DNA of 16,478 nucleotides from Verrucomicrobiota bacterium. GTDB lineage: Bacteria > Verrucomicrobiota > Verrucomicrobiae > Limisphaerales > UBA11358. The stretch covers positions 1-16,478 of the forward strand of contig JACZKP010000150.1 of the NCBI GenBank assembly GCA_014860005.1, read 5' to 3'. The position numbers were made by a program, and so were the translations under genes. A model generated the notes under the pieces. The model saw only the letters and a list, made by a program, of their open reading frames with translations. It was not told the DNA's origin and ran no database searches. This document shows positions 1 to 5,860 of the stretch, in pieces (within the stretch, counting starts at the first letter, position 1; every line of letters starts with the position of its first letter).

Positions 1-2
1 AC

Positions 3-95
3 AAATATTACGCCACGAGTTTCGGTCAACGCCTACTGTTGGCGGGCTTGAAACTCAAAGAACATTTGCTGCTGCCGGCGTTGGCTGCCGCCTGA
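3..95 (+). CDS. C-terminal tail of a gene entering from upstream
   Basis: An open frame runs in from the left edge and stops with TGA at 93-95, leaving 30 residues. The tail contains the stretch LLLAGLKLKEHLL and ends in AAA. An amphipathic final helix with an 'LAG.(K/R)L...LL' pattern is similar to the last helix of S1/P1-type nucleases, but 30 residues are too few to assign a family. The frame was chosen because it is the only forward frame whose codons read as an ordinary amphipathic C-terminus. The other two frames stop elsewhere and have unlikely composition. Function is not called. Confidence 0.3.
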   Translation, partial: KYYATSFGQRLLLAGLKLKEHLLLPALAAA

Positions 96-144
96 AAATG
101 TTGCGCACTTTGCACGACATTTTCTCATAAAGGGACTAAGGGGT

Positions 145-290
145 TGCGTCGCGCATTGGGCGGAAGATTGCCACAACCCCGTTGGGGTAGATGATCGTTT
201 TGGTTCCGGTTCCCAGGGTAGCGCTGCGCCCAACCCTGGGCTGAACGCCGTTGCCCCGTTGGGGCAATCCGGACAACCCGCGCGTCCGAC
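145..290. repeat. Dispersed palindromic repeat block
   Basis: Three short inverted repeats lie in a row: ACCCC/GGGGT with a GTT loop at 176-188, CCCAGGGT/ACCCTGGG at 212-219 and 233-240, and TTGCCCC/GGGGCAA with a GTT loop at 251-267. I associate this composite pattern with non-coding repeats found many times in Verrucomicrobiota genomes, but the copy number cannot be checked here. The whole 96-400 stretch has no convincing gene. A short open tail after the block, ending at TAG 376-378 (peptide KNYPAAKELMTEEWIKSRFK), could be the remnant of a gene interrupted by the repeat. Confidence 0.6.
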
Positions 291-400
291 ACGCGTCACC
301 GCCCCCGGCGTTCCCAAGAATTATCCCGCCGCGAAGGAACTGATGACGGAGGAGTGGATCAAGTCGCGATTCAAGTAGCGCAACGGGCAAGCTAATTGCC

Positions 401-967
401 ATGCAACAAATAGATTCCCCACGGAAGAGAAGAAGCTCGCCAAGATTGCCGTGGAAACGCGGGCCATCGGCGTGGAAGTTGGCCGATAACGCAGCCGAGA
501 TATTGAAACGTCTGGAAAATTCTCCTCGTCGTTTCTTGAGTCTGCGGGGTGCTGCCGGCGTCCTCGGCATCTCCCCCCAGCCCTTGCGGGACTGGATCAA
601 ACGACAGCACATAAAGCGGGAAGGTCAACGCGCCCAAATATGCAAGGAGGAACTCAGCCATTTGGTGAAGTGGTTTGAGGCAAGAGCCGAACCGTACGAA
701 ATGGAGAGCAGATCGGATAGATTCCATCGCGACCGTAATGGCCATCCCCGCCGATTCGAACGCCTGCGCTCGGCACGATTTGTCTGGCCGAAAGGCCGGA
801 CGGCACTCACCCCAAAGGAGCTTTCTGCGCTAATTGGCTGTCATCCGTCGCTGATCACCAAAGCCATTCATGCCTACGGGCTCGGAAGGCGCAAATCCCC
901 GCTTCGCCGTAAAACCGTCTGGCGTGGGTGGGACAGCCGGAACAGCCATGAACGAGATGCAAACTGA
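401..967 (+). CDS. DNA-binding-like protein with two helix-turn-helix segments
   Basis: The protein is predicted at 188 residues, very basic and rich in Arg. Residues 47-73 read LSLRGAAGVLGISPQPLRDW, a MerR/excisionase-style helix-turn-helix with a following wing-like KR segment. A second, similar segment lies at about 136-169 (LTPKELSALIGCHPSLITKA). Both have the alternating hydrophobic pattern and central Gly expected for such motifs. The first 20 residues are Arg/Pro-rich and may be untranslated; no clear ribosome site precedes the ATG at 401. The gene lies about 160 nt upstream of the Mu gp27-like gene and may belong with it as an element-encoded regulator or terminase-like adaptor. I do not recognise a named family. 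Confidence 0.6.
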   Translation: MQQIDSPRKRRSSPRLPWKRGPSAWKLADNAAEILKRLENSPRRFLSLRGAAGVLGISPQPLRDWIKRQHIKREGQRAQICKEELSHLVKWFEARAEPYEMESRSDRFHRDRNGHPRRFERLRSARFVWPKGRTALTPKELSALIGCHPSLITKAIHAYGLGRRKSPLRRKTVWRGWDSRNSHERDAN

Positions 968-1092
968 ACAATTCAACCGGTCAGCTCGTTTGCGCCCTGT
1001 CTTAGGCTGCTGCTGCGGCTGGTTTTTCAAACACAGCCGCGCTCCCTCGACATCCGTGTCCATCGTGGTGGGTTTTCGACACCTCACCCTGT

Positions 1093-1119
1093 CCCTCTCC
1101 CCGTTCGGGGCGGAGAGGG
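1093..1119. repeat. Inverted repeat between the two phage-like genes
   Basis: CCCTCTCC (1093-1100) pairs with GGAGAGGG (1112-1119) around an 11-nt centre that itself has CCG/CGG complementarity. There is no U-run after it, and it sits only 8 nt before the next ATG, so it is a poor terminator. It looks like a member of a dispersed repeat family, or it could mask the start of the downstream gene. Confidence 0.5.
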
Positions 1120-1127
1120 AATAAATT

Positions 1128-1775
1128 ATGACCCGCACTGGAAAAATTGCGCGGCTGCCGCGTGACCTCCGCCATCAACTCAATCGCCGGATGGCGGACG
1201 GCGAGCCGGGCAATCGCCTGGTGGAATGGTTGAACGGTCTGGAACCGGTCAGGCAGGTTTTGGCTCAGGAATTCAACGGGCGCGAAATCAGCGAGCAGAA
1301 TTTGTCCGAGTGGAAACAGGGCGGTCATCAAGACTGGCTCGCGCGGCAGGAGACACTGGCCTGTGCCCGTGAACTGGCGGGAGATGCGTCCGAACTGGCG
1401 GAAGCGGCCGACGGTTCGCTGGCTGATCACTTGTCCGTGGTGCTTTCAGCGCGGTATGCGGCGCTGGTGCCCGGCTGGAACGGGGAGATGGACGATGAAT
1501 TCCGGCGCAAGTCGCGCGCGTTGCGGATGCTGTGCCAGGACATTGGGGAATTGCGGCGCGGCGATCATTGCGCGGAACGGCTGCGGCTGGACCTGGAGCG
1601 GTTTGCGGCGGCAGAAAAGGCTGAGGACGAACGGGCGTTGGCCTTATTGCGAGCAGAAATCAGGCAGTGGCCGGACGTGCGGGAGGCGTTCAAAGTTACC
1701 GTAGCCCTGTATAACCAACGGAAGAACAGATCATCAAACGACCGGGAGCCACCTGCCGGGCAGTCCACAATCTAA
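1128..1775 (+). CDS. Phage Mu gp27 / DUF3486-like protein
   Basis: The protein has 215 residues. The N-terminus TGKIARLPRDLRHQLNRR, followed by DGEPG, LVEWLNGL and the block ISEQNLSEWKQGG (about residues 54-66), matches a family I know from Verrucomicrobiota and phage-like regions related to Mu gp27 (DUF3486). The beginning resembles a small DNA-binding domain (Arg/Lys-rich helix, then a recognition-like helix ending in EWK). The remainder (70-200) is helical and charged with probable coiled-coil character. In Mu-like phages gp27 is associated with DNA packaging or head genes. Here no other phage gene is visible, so the copy is either a remnant or a domesticated gene. ATG 1128 is the natural start because it directly precedes the conserved N-terminus. 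Confidence 0.65.
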   Translation: MTRTGKIARLPRDLRHQLNRRMADGEPGNRLVEWLNGLEPVRQVLAQEFNGREISEQNLSEWKQGGHQDWLARQETLACARELAGDASELAEAADGSLADHLSVVLSARYAALVPGWNGEMDDEFRRKSRALRMLCQDIGELRRGDHCAERLRLDLERFAAAEKAEDERALALLRAEIRQWPDVREAFKVTVALYNQRKNRSSNDREPPAGQSTI

Positions 1776-1778
1776 CCG

Positions 1779-1808
1779 GATCAAAGTGAATCAAACCAAA
1801 TCAAACCA
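1779..1808 (+). repeat. 10-nt iterons upstream of leader copy 1
   Basis: Three consecutive 10-mers: GATCAAAGTG, AATCAAACCA, AATCAAACCA. The second and third are identical and the first is degenerate. A 10-nt period puts each unit on the same DNA face, as expected of a protein-binding array. The same array occurs at 11387-11416 with a better-preserved first unit. Confidence 0.6.
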
Positions 1809-1998
1809 GTTTAAGGAGTGGAATCAGTGGTGGGCGGCTCGTCCGCTCCTTGACTCCAGCCAGTTTGCACACGACCGGCTAAACCGGACCCCGCGCTACA
1901 GTAGGGTTACACCCTATGGTGAACGAAGATCGGGAGGCGTAGCTTGGTCAACAAATGGGTGCAAATCGCACCCGGCAACCGCAAACCAAACAAGTAAT
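1809..1998 (+). promoter_or_regulatory. Candidate structured 5' leader RNA, copy 1
   Basis: The 190 nt before the entericidin ATG contain four hairpins in the sense strand: GGGCGG/CCGCUC (1832-1848, one G-U pair, 5-nt loop), CCGG/CCGG (1875-1887), UAGGGU/ACCCUA with a 3-nt loop (1902-1916), and GGGUGC/GCACCC with loop AAAUC (1957-1973). Between copies 1 and 2 the changes in the first and last hairpins fall only in the loops. An A/C-rich unpaired tail (1974-1998) leads to the start codon. No known riboswitch core was recognised. A cis-regulatory leader or a separate small RNA would both fit; a purely protein-bound DNA region cannot be excluded. Confidence 0.45.
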
Positions 1999-2136
1999 AT
2001 GACTACACAAATCAAACGGATCGTTGTTCTACTATTCGTCGCCGCGTTTCTGGCCCTCGTCACCACGGGCTGCAACACGACTAAAGGCTTCGGCAAGGAC
2101 GTCGAACGGACCGGTGAAAAAATCCAGGGCGACTAA
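1999..2136 (+). CDS. Entericidin A/B-like small lipoprotein (copy 1)
   Basis: The product has 45 residues: a short basic start (TTQIKR), a hydrophobic signal segment (residues 8-21) and a lipobox ending in Cys25 (VTTGC). The mature tail is about 20 residues, NTTKGFGKDVERTGEKIQGD. The CN(T)(T/A)(K/R)GFG(K/E)D(V/I) block is the hallmark of the entericidin family. These are tiny outer-membrane lipoproteins; in Escherichia coli EcnB is bacteriolytic and EcnA counteracts it, both stress or stationary-phase linked. Longer versions of this frame start within the leader and are rejected because ATG 1999 gives the textbook signal peptide. A near-identical paralogue lies at 11606-11743, differing at three residues (V9A, T22N, T27A), so the pair does not look like a classic EcnA/EcnB toxin-antidote pair. 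Confidence 0.88.
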   Translation: MTTQIKRIVVLLFVAAFLALVTTGCNTTKGFGKDVERTGEKIQGD

Positions 2137-2159
2137 CTCCGCAGGTGCTCGAATGGGCA

Positions 2160-2175
2160 GGCCGGTTTTCCGGCC
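2160..2175 (+). other. Hairpin after the entericidin gene, copy 1 only
   Basis: GGCCGG-TTTT-CCGGCC is a perfect 6-bp stem with a T4 loop, 23 nt after the stop codon. It is absent from the equivalent place in copy 2, so it was gained here or lost there. There is no T-run on its 3' side, so transcription could continue into the glycine-zipper gene; it could act as an mRNA-processing or stability element. Confidence 0.4.
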
Positions 2176-2259
2176 AAGTCATGCCCGTGAAGGCTCCCAA
2201 AATCCATCAGACCAAAGAGCGTGCGGGGATTTCGGACAACCAAAGAAAGAACCAGCAAT

Positions 2260-2784
2260 ATGATCAAAGAAAACAAGAAACAAACGAACAAACAAAAGGG
2301 CACCGACGCCAATCGTGATCCCATCACCGGCACGCCCGGAGCGCATCCGGTCGGCGCCGGAGTGGGTGCTGCGGGTGGTGCGGCCACCGGGGCCGCCATC
2401 GGTGCCGCCGGCGGTCCGGTCGGGGCCGCTGTTGGATTGGTCGCCGGGGGTATCGTGGGCGGTCTGGCTGGGAATAGTGTCGCCGAGACAATTGATCCCA
2501 CCGTCGAGGACGCTTACTGGAAGACCAATTACTCAAAGCAAGAATACGTGGAACGCAACGCGCCTTATACCACCTACCAACCGGCCTTCCGCACCGGGTA
2601 TGAAGGGCACAACCGATATCCCGGAAAAAAGTTTGAAGAGGTGGAAACCTACCTCCAACGGGACTATGACAAGTCCAAGGGCAACTCGACGCTGAGTTGG
2701 GACAAAGCCAAGAACGCCACGCGCGATGCCTGGAACCGCGTGGAGAAGGTGCTGCCGGGCGACGCCGATGGGGACGGACGCTGA
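2260..2784 (+). CDS. Glycine-zipper envelope protein
   Basis: The product has 174 residues. A polar, Lys/Asn-rich N-terminus (1-30) with no cleavable signal is followed by a long Gly/Ala repeat (31-71: GAGVGAAGG, GAAIGAAGG, GAAVGLVAGGIVGGLAG), a glycine zipper able to form a membrane hairpin or oligomer. The soluble tail carries a conserved-looking block, EDAYWKTNYSKQEYV (about 83-97), then YTTYQPAFRTGYEG and YPGKKFEEVETYLQRDY. I know this tail from uncharacterised stress-associated proteins of Proteobacteria and Verrucomicrobiota. ATG 2260 was chosen because AAGAAAGAA precedes it and because upstream in-frame sequence belongs to the duplicated unit. It probably shares transcription with the upstream entericidin gene. 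Molecular function is unknown. Confidence 0.75.
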   Translation: MIKENKKQTNKQKGTDANRDPITGTPGAHPVGAGVGAAGGAATGAAIGAAGGPVGAAVGLVAGGIVGGLAGNSVAETIDPTVEDAYWKTNYSKQEYVERNAPYTTYQPAFRTGYEGHNRYPGKKFEEVETYLQRDYDKSKGNSTLSWDKAKNATRDAWNRVEKVLPGDADGDGR

Positions 2785-2810
2785 CCAGTTGTCGTCCGAT
2801 GGGGAAAGGG

Positions 2811-2833
2811 CTGGTTTCGATCTTCGAAACCAG
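2811..2833. terminator. Perfect 10-bp hairpin downstream of the glycine-zipper gene
   Basis: CTGGTTTCGA (2811-2820) and TCGAAACCAG (2824-2833) flank a 3-nt TCT spacer, 27 nt after the stop codon at 2782-2784. The position fits transcription termination or 3'-end protection, but there is no U-tract after the stem. Factor-independent termination is therefore doubtful. Confidence 0.4.
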
Positions 2834-2950
2834 TCCCGGGAGCGCGGGTCTCGGAATCGCCGAAGGGCTCGGTGACTTTGCTCCTGAACGGCAAGTCCAA
2901 CTGCATGCGCGACTTTGTCTCGTGGCGAATGGCTGCCCCGACGAACTTAA

Positions 2951-4624
2951 ATGAAAATTTCCGCCAATCATCTAAAGCGTTACAAAGAAATCGCTTTGTT
3001 GCTGTGGAAGTACGGCCGCTCCGATCTCGTGAAGCAGATGGGGATTGACGAGGCCGTTGAGGCCCAGGAATTGAAGCCGGCCCCCGACGGAGCGGCCACG
3101 CCGGATCAGTTGGCCGATGACCTCGAAGCGATGGGTCCCACTTACGTGAAGCTGGGCCAGGTGCTTTCCGGCCGGCCAGACCTGCTGCCCGAACCATATC
3201 TGAAGGCGCTCGCGCGGCTTCAGGACAAGGTCAAACCGTTTTCCTACGAGGAGGTGGAACAAATTGTATCCACCGAGTTGGGAGTCCGAATCTCGAAAGC
3301 CTTCTCGCGCTTTGATCCGGTACCGATTGCCGCCGCCTCGCTGGGCCAGGTGCATTCAGCGGCGTTGCGCGATGGCCGCCTCGTCGTGGTCAAAGTCCAG
3401 CGACCCAACATCCGCAAACAGATCGCCGAAGATTTTGAAGTGCTCGCGCAAATCGCGGAGTTCTTCGACGCGCACACCAAACTGGGTCGCCGTCATCGCT
3501 TTCTCAAAATCCTGGAAGAGTTCCGCATCACCATTCAGCAGGAGTTGAACTATGAACGCGAGGCGCAAAACCTGATCGCGCTCGGCGCCAACCTCAAGGA
3601 GTTTGAATTGATTCAGGTGCCGCAGCCGGTGTCGGATTACAGCACCCGCGCCGTGCTCACCATGGATTATGTCCAGGGCCGGAAGATCACTTCAGTGGGT
3701 CCGTTGGGCCGGCTGGAGATGAACGGTGCGCCGCTGGCCGAGCAGTTGTTCAAGGCGTATTTGCAGCAGGTGCTCGTGGACGGTTTGTTTCATGCCGATC
3801 CGCATCCGGGAAATGTTTTCCTCACCGACGCCGGGCAAATCGCGTTGCTGGATCTGGGCATGGTCGGCCACACGACGCCGGGCATGCAGGAGAATTTGCT
3901 GAAGCTGTTGCTGGCGATCAGCGAGGGCAAGAGCGACGAAGCCGCCGAGGTCGTCATCCGCATCAGCGAGACGACGGAAGAATTTAATCAGCTCGAATTT
4001 CGCCGCCGCCTCGGTCAACTGATGGCCGAGCGGCAGGATCAGGGCCTGCAACAGATCAACGTGGGGAAAACCGTGTTGGCCGTCAGTAAGAACGCCGCCG
4101 ACAATGGCCTTTTCGTTCCCAGTGAACTGACGCTGCTCGGTAAGACGCTGCTGCAACTGGATGAAGTCGGGAAGATTCTTGATCCCGCGTTCGACCCGAA
4201 TGCGTCCATCCGCCGCAACGTGGGCGAACTGATGTCGCAACGGACGCGCAAGCAGGCCACGGCCGGCGGTGTCTTCAGTTCGCTGTTGGAGATGAAGGAT
4301 TTCATCGGCGGGTTGCCGTCCCGGCTCAACAAGATCATGGATGCGATCGGCAACCAGGAGTTGGAAGTCAAAGTCAAATCCATGGACGCAAAAATGGTGG
4401 TCGAAGGCATCCAGAAAATCGCCAATCGCATCACGGCGGGGCTTTTGCTGGCCGCACTGATCATGGGCGCGTCCCTGTTGATGCAGATCCAAACCAACTT
4501 TCGCATCTTTGGTTATCCCGGTCTGGCGATTCTCTGTTTTCTCGCGGCGGCCGCCGGCGGGTTCTGGCTGGTCATCAGTATTTTTATTCAAGACCACAAG
4601 GGCCGGAAGAAGTCTCCGCCGTAA
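2951..4624 (+). CDS. UbiB/ABC1/ADCK family atypical kinase-like protein
   Basis: The protein has 557 residues, the usual bacterial UbiB length. ABC1 signatures are all visible: KLGQ (67-70) followed by LSGRPDLLP, the Ala-rich loop AAASLGQVH (127-135) replacing the kinase P-loop, the conserved Lys in VVVKVQRP (K148), Glu in QQELNYE (E198), the catalytic-loop equivalent HADPHPGN (281-288) and DLG (301-303) in place of DFG. Two C-terminal membrane helices (about 492-510 and 522-548) match the UbiB architecture. The family binds ATP and supports ubiquinone or other prenyl-lipid biosynthesis at the membrane. No quinone-biosynthesis gene is adjacent, so a role in lipid homeostasis or envelope stress is equally possible. 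All key residues are intact. I see no strong Shine-Dalgarno site before the ATG. Confidence 0.93.
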   Translation: MKISANHLKRYKEIALLLWKYGRSDLVKQMGIDEAVEAQELKPAPDGAATPDQLADDLEAMGPTYVKLGQVLSGRPDLLPEPYLKALARLQDKVKPFSYEEVEQIVSTELGVRISKAFSRFDPVPIAAASLGQVHSAALRDGRLVVVKVQRPNIRKQIAEDFEVLAQIAEFFDAHTKLGRRHRFLKILEEFRITIQQELNYEREAQNLIALGANLKEFELIQVPQPVSDYSTRAVLTMDYVQGRKITSVGPLGRLEMNGAPLAEQLFKAYLQQVLVDGLFHADPHPGNVFLTDAGQIALLDLGMVGHTTPGMQENLLKLLLAISEGKSDEAAEVVIRISETTEEFNQLEFRRRLGQLMAERQDQGLQQINVGKTVLAVSKNAADNGLFVPSELTLLGKTLLQLDEVGKILDPAFDPNASIRRNVGELMSQRTRKQATAGGVFSSLLEMKDFIGGLPSRLNKIMDAIGNQELEVKVKSMDAKMVVEGIQKIANRITAGLLLAALIMGASLLMQIQTNFRIFGYPGLAILCFLAAAAGGFWLVISIFIQDHKGRKKSPP

Positions 4625-4682
4625 CAAGCAGAGCAGGCCGGGAAGGCTCGAAGACGCGGTTAACCGACAGAACTGGATACTT

Positions 4683-4892
4683 ATGGAACAAGAAACAAAA
4701 ACAAACCCTGGTCAAAAAAAGTTCGCGGGTAAAAAACATCCGCTCGATCCGCGCGAATATCCTCTGGCTCGCGACACGAGAGGTGCCGCCGGGCGCCAAG
4801 AAATCCGCGTGCAGAATCCAAGAGTTGCCGCGCCGCGCCAATCCAATCGTCCGGTGGAACGAAGCAACCAAAACCAGACGCACGGCCGGTGA
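4683..4892 (+). CDS. Small basic hypothetical protein
   Basis: The predicted product has 69 residues and is very hydrophilic: Lys/Gln/Asn-rich at the start (MEQETKTNPGQKKFAGKKHP), then Arg-rich with Pro. There is no signal peptide or membrane segment, and it is probably disordered. It lies 58 nt after the UbiB-like gene and 34 nt before the YihY-like gene. The ATG follows an A/C/G-rich leader like other genes here. The composition resembles small stress-induced or nucleic-acid-binding proteins, but I recognise no family. It could be non-coding, since overlapping frames are also open. Confidence 0.4.
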   Translation: MEQETKTNPGQKKFAGKKHPLDPREYPLARDTRGAAGRQEIRVQNPRVAAPRQSNRPVERSNQNQTHGR

Positions 4893-4926
4893 AGCACGGT
4901 CGGCAGCGAAGCTCCGCTCGATAATC

Positions 4927-5847
4927 ATGCAGCGATCTCTGAAATCCATCTTCGCATTGGTGAAGCAGGTGGTGTCTGAATGGATTGAGCAGGGGGTGTC
5001 TCGGATGGGCGCGGCCCTGGCCTTCTACACCCTGTTCGCCGTTGCGCCGTTGTTCGTGATCGTGCTGGCCGTGGCCGGCCTTTGGTTTGGGGAGGAAGCC
5101 GCCCGCCGCGAATTGTTTGGTCAAGTTTCGGGTTTGGTCGGCAGCGAAGGAGGCGAAGCGATCCAGGCGCTCGTCAGTGCCGCCCGCAAGCCGAGGACCG
5201 GCGCCTGGGCGACAGTGATCGCGGTGGTTACGCTCTTCGTCGGCGCCACCGGCGTATTCGTTCATTTGCAGGACGCGCTTAATGCAATTTGGAGTGTCCG
5301 ACGGAAGCCAGGGCAGGGGCTGCGAAATTTCAACAAGGATCGCCTGCTTTCCTTCGCCCTCATTGTGGGCATTGGCTTCCTTCTGCTGGTCTCCCTGGTG
5401 CTCAGTGCGGGACTGGCGGCGCTGGGCAATTTCATGACCGGGTTGCTGCCGGCGCAGGAGACCCTCTGGCAGTGGATCAATTTCGGGGTCTCCTTCGGCG
5501 TCATCACGCTGCTGTTTGCCATGATCTTCAAAGTGCTGCCCGATGTGAAGATCGCCTGGCGGGATGTTTGGATTGGCGCTCTGCTCACCGCGCTTCTTTT
5601 TAATCTGGGAAAGTTTTTGCTCGGCCTGTACCTCGGGCGGAGCAGTGTCACCTCGGCTTACGGGGCGGCCGGCTCGCTGGTCATTGTGTTATTGTGGGTT
5701 TATTACTCGGCGCAGATCCTGTTCTTCGGGGCGAAGTTCACCCAGATTTACTCCACCAGGCATGGTTCGCATCTCGAACCGGTGCCGGGCGCGAAAGCAG
5801 TGACTTTGGAGGAAGTAGTCTCAGAACAACCCCACTCGGTCGCGTGA
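4927..5847 (+). CDS. YihY/virulence factor BrkB family membrane protein
   Basis: The protein has 306 residues from ATG 4927. The family signature GAALAFYTLFAVAPLFVIV (about 28-46) starts the first membrane helix, and GLWFGEEAARRELFGQV follows. At least six hydrophobic segments are seen. The central block with LNAIWSVRR, FNKDRLLSF and SAYGAAGSLVIVLLWVYYSAQILFFGAKF (two stretches of the family consensus) confirms the assignment. Members were once called 'ribonuclease BN', a mistaken name; their true role is unknown, possibly transport or envelope maintenance. A longer frame starts at 4783 but its added residues are low-complexity Arg-rich and overlap the preceding small gene, so the later ATG is preferred. 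The AI-2E family gene follows 13 nt later, so an operon is likely. Confidence 0.92.
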   Translation: MQRSLKSIFALVKQVVSEWIEQGVSRMGAALAFYTLFAVAPLFVIVLAVAGLWFGEEAARRELFGQVSGLVGSEGGEAIQALVSAARKPRTGAWATVIAVVTLFVGATGVFVHLQDALNAIWSVRRKPGQGLRNFNKDRLLSFALIVGIGFLLLVSLVLSAGLAALGNFMTGLLPAQETLWQWINFGVSFGVITLLFAMIFKVLPDVKIAWRDVWIGALLTALLFNLGKFLLGLYLGRSSVTSAYGAAGSLVIVLLWVYYSAQILFFGAKFTQIYSTRHGSHLEPVPGAKAVTLEEVVSEQPHSVA

Positions 5848-5860
5848 CGATACGATAACC

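Larger units (their letters stand above)
1781..2215 (+). repeat. Duplicated unit, copy 1 (iterons + leader + entericidin gene)
   Basis: This segment aligns almost without gaps to 11389-11815. The 218 nt before the entericidin ATG differ from copy 2 at about 30 positions and by one 1-nt indel, the coding part differs at a few positions, and similarity continues past the stop (TAACTC.GCAGGTGCTCGAATGGGC, then CCCGTGAAGGCTC). Copy 1 alone has a GGCCGG-TTTT-CCGGCC hairpin insert at 2160-2175. The two copies have the same orientation and lie 9.6 kb apart. They have different downstream genes (glycine-zipper here, BON there), so only the unit was duplicated. Confidence 0.85.

Noticed and set aside
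289..378. A small coding tail ending KNYPAAKELMTEEWIKSRFK
   Set aside because: It reads like the end of a protein, but in-frame sequence upstream is the palindromic repeat and no start or family can be identified. It is recorded only in the repeat entry as a possible remnant.
870..1124. Overlapping 84-codon frame between the two phage-like genes
   Set aside because: It runs through the end of the HTH gene and the inverted repeat with unlikely composition (Cys/Trp cluster, then Ser/Leu-rich).
1930..1990. A tRNA or tRNA-like element in the leader (GTAGCTTGGTC and GGGTGCAAATCGCACCC)
   Set aside because: The D-arm-like and T-arm-like pieces cannot be joined by an anticodon arm and an acceptor stem at proper distances, so the likeness is superficial.
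1786..2136. A 116-codon gene starting inside the iterons and covering the whole leader
   Set aside because: The N-terminal 70 residues have no recognisable pattern, and the leader differs between the two copies by a 1-nt indel that breaks such a frame in copy 2. ATG 1999 gives a textbook lipoprotein signal.
3692..4627. A 311-codon frame on the minus strand opposite the UbiB-like gene
   Set aside because: Mirror frame of a high-GC gene; the plus-strand product has all family motifs.
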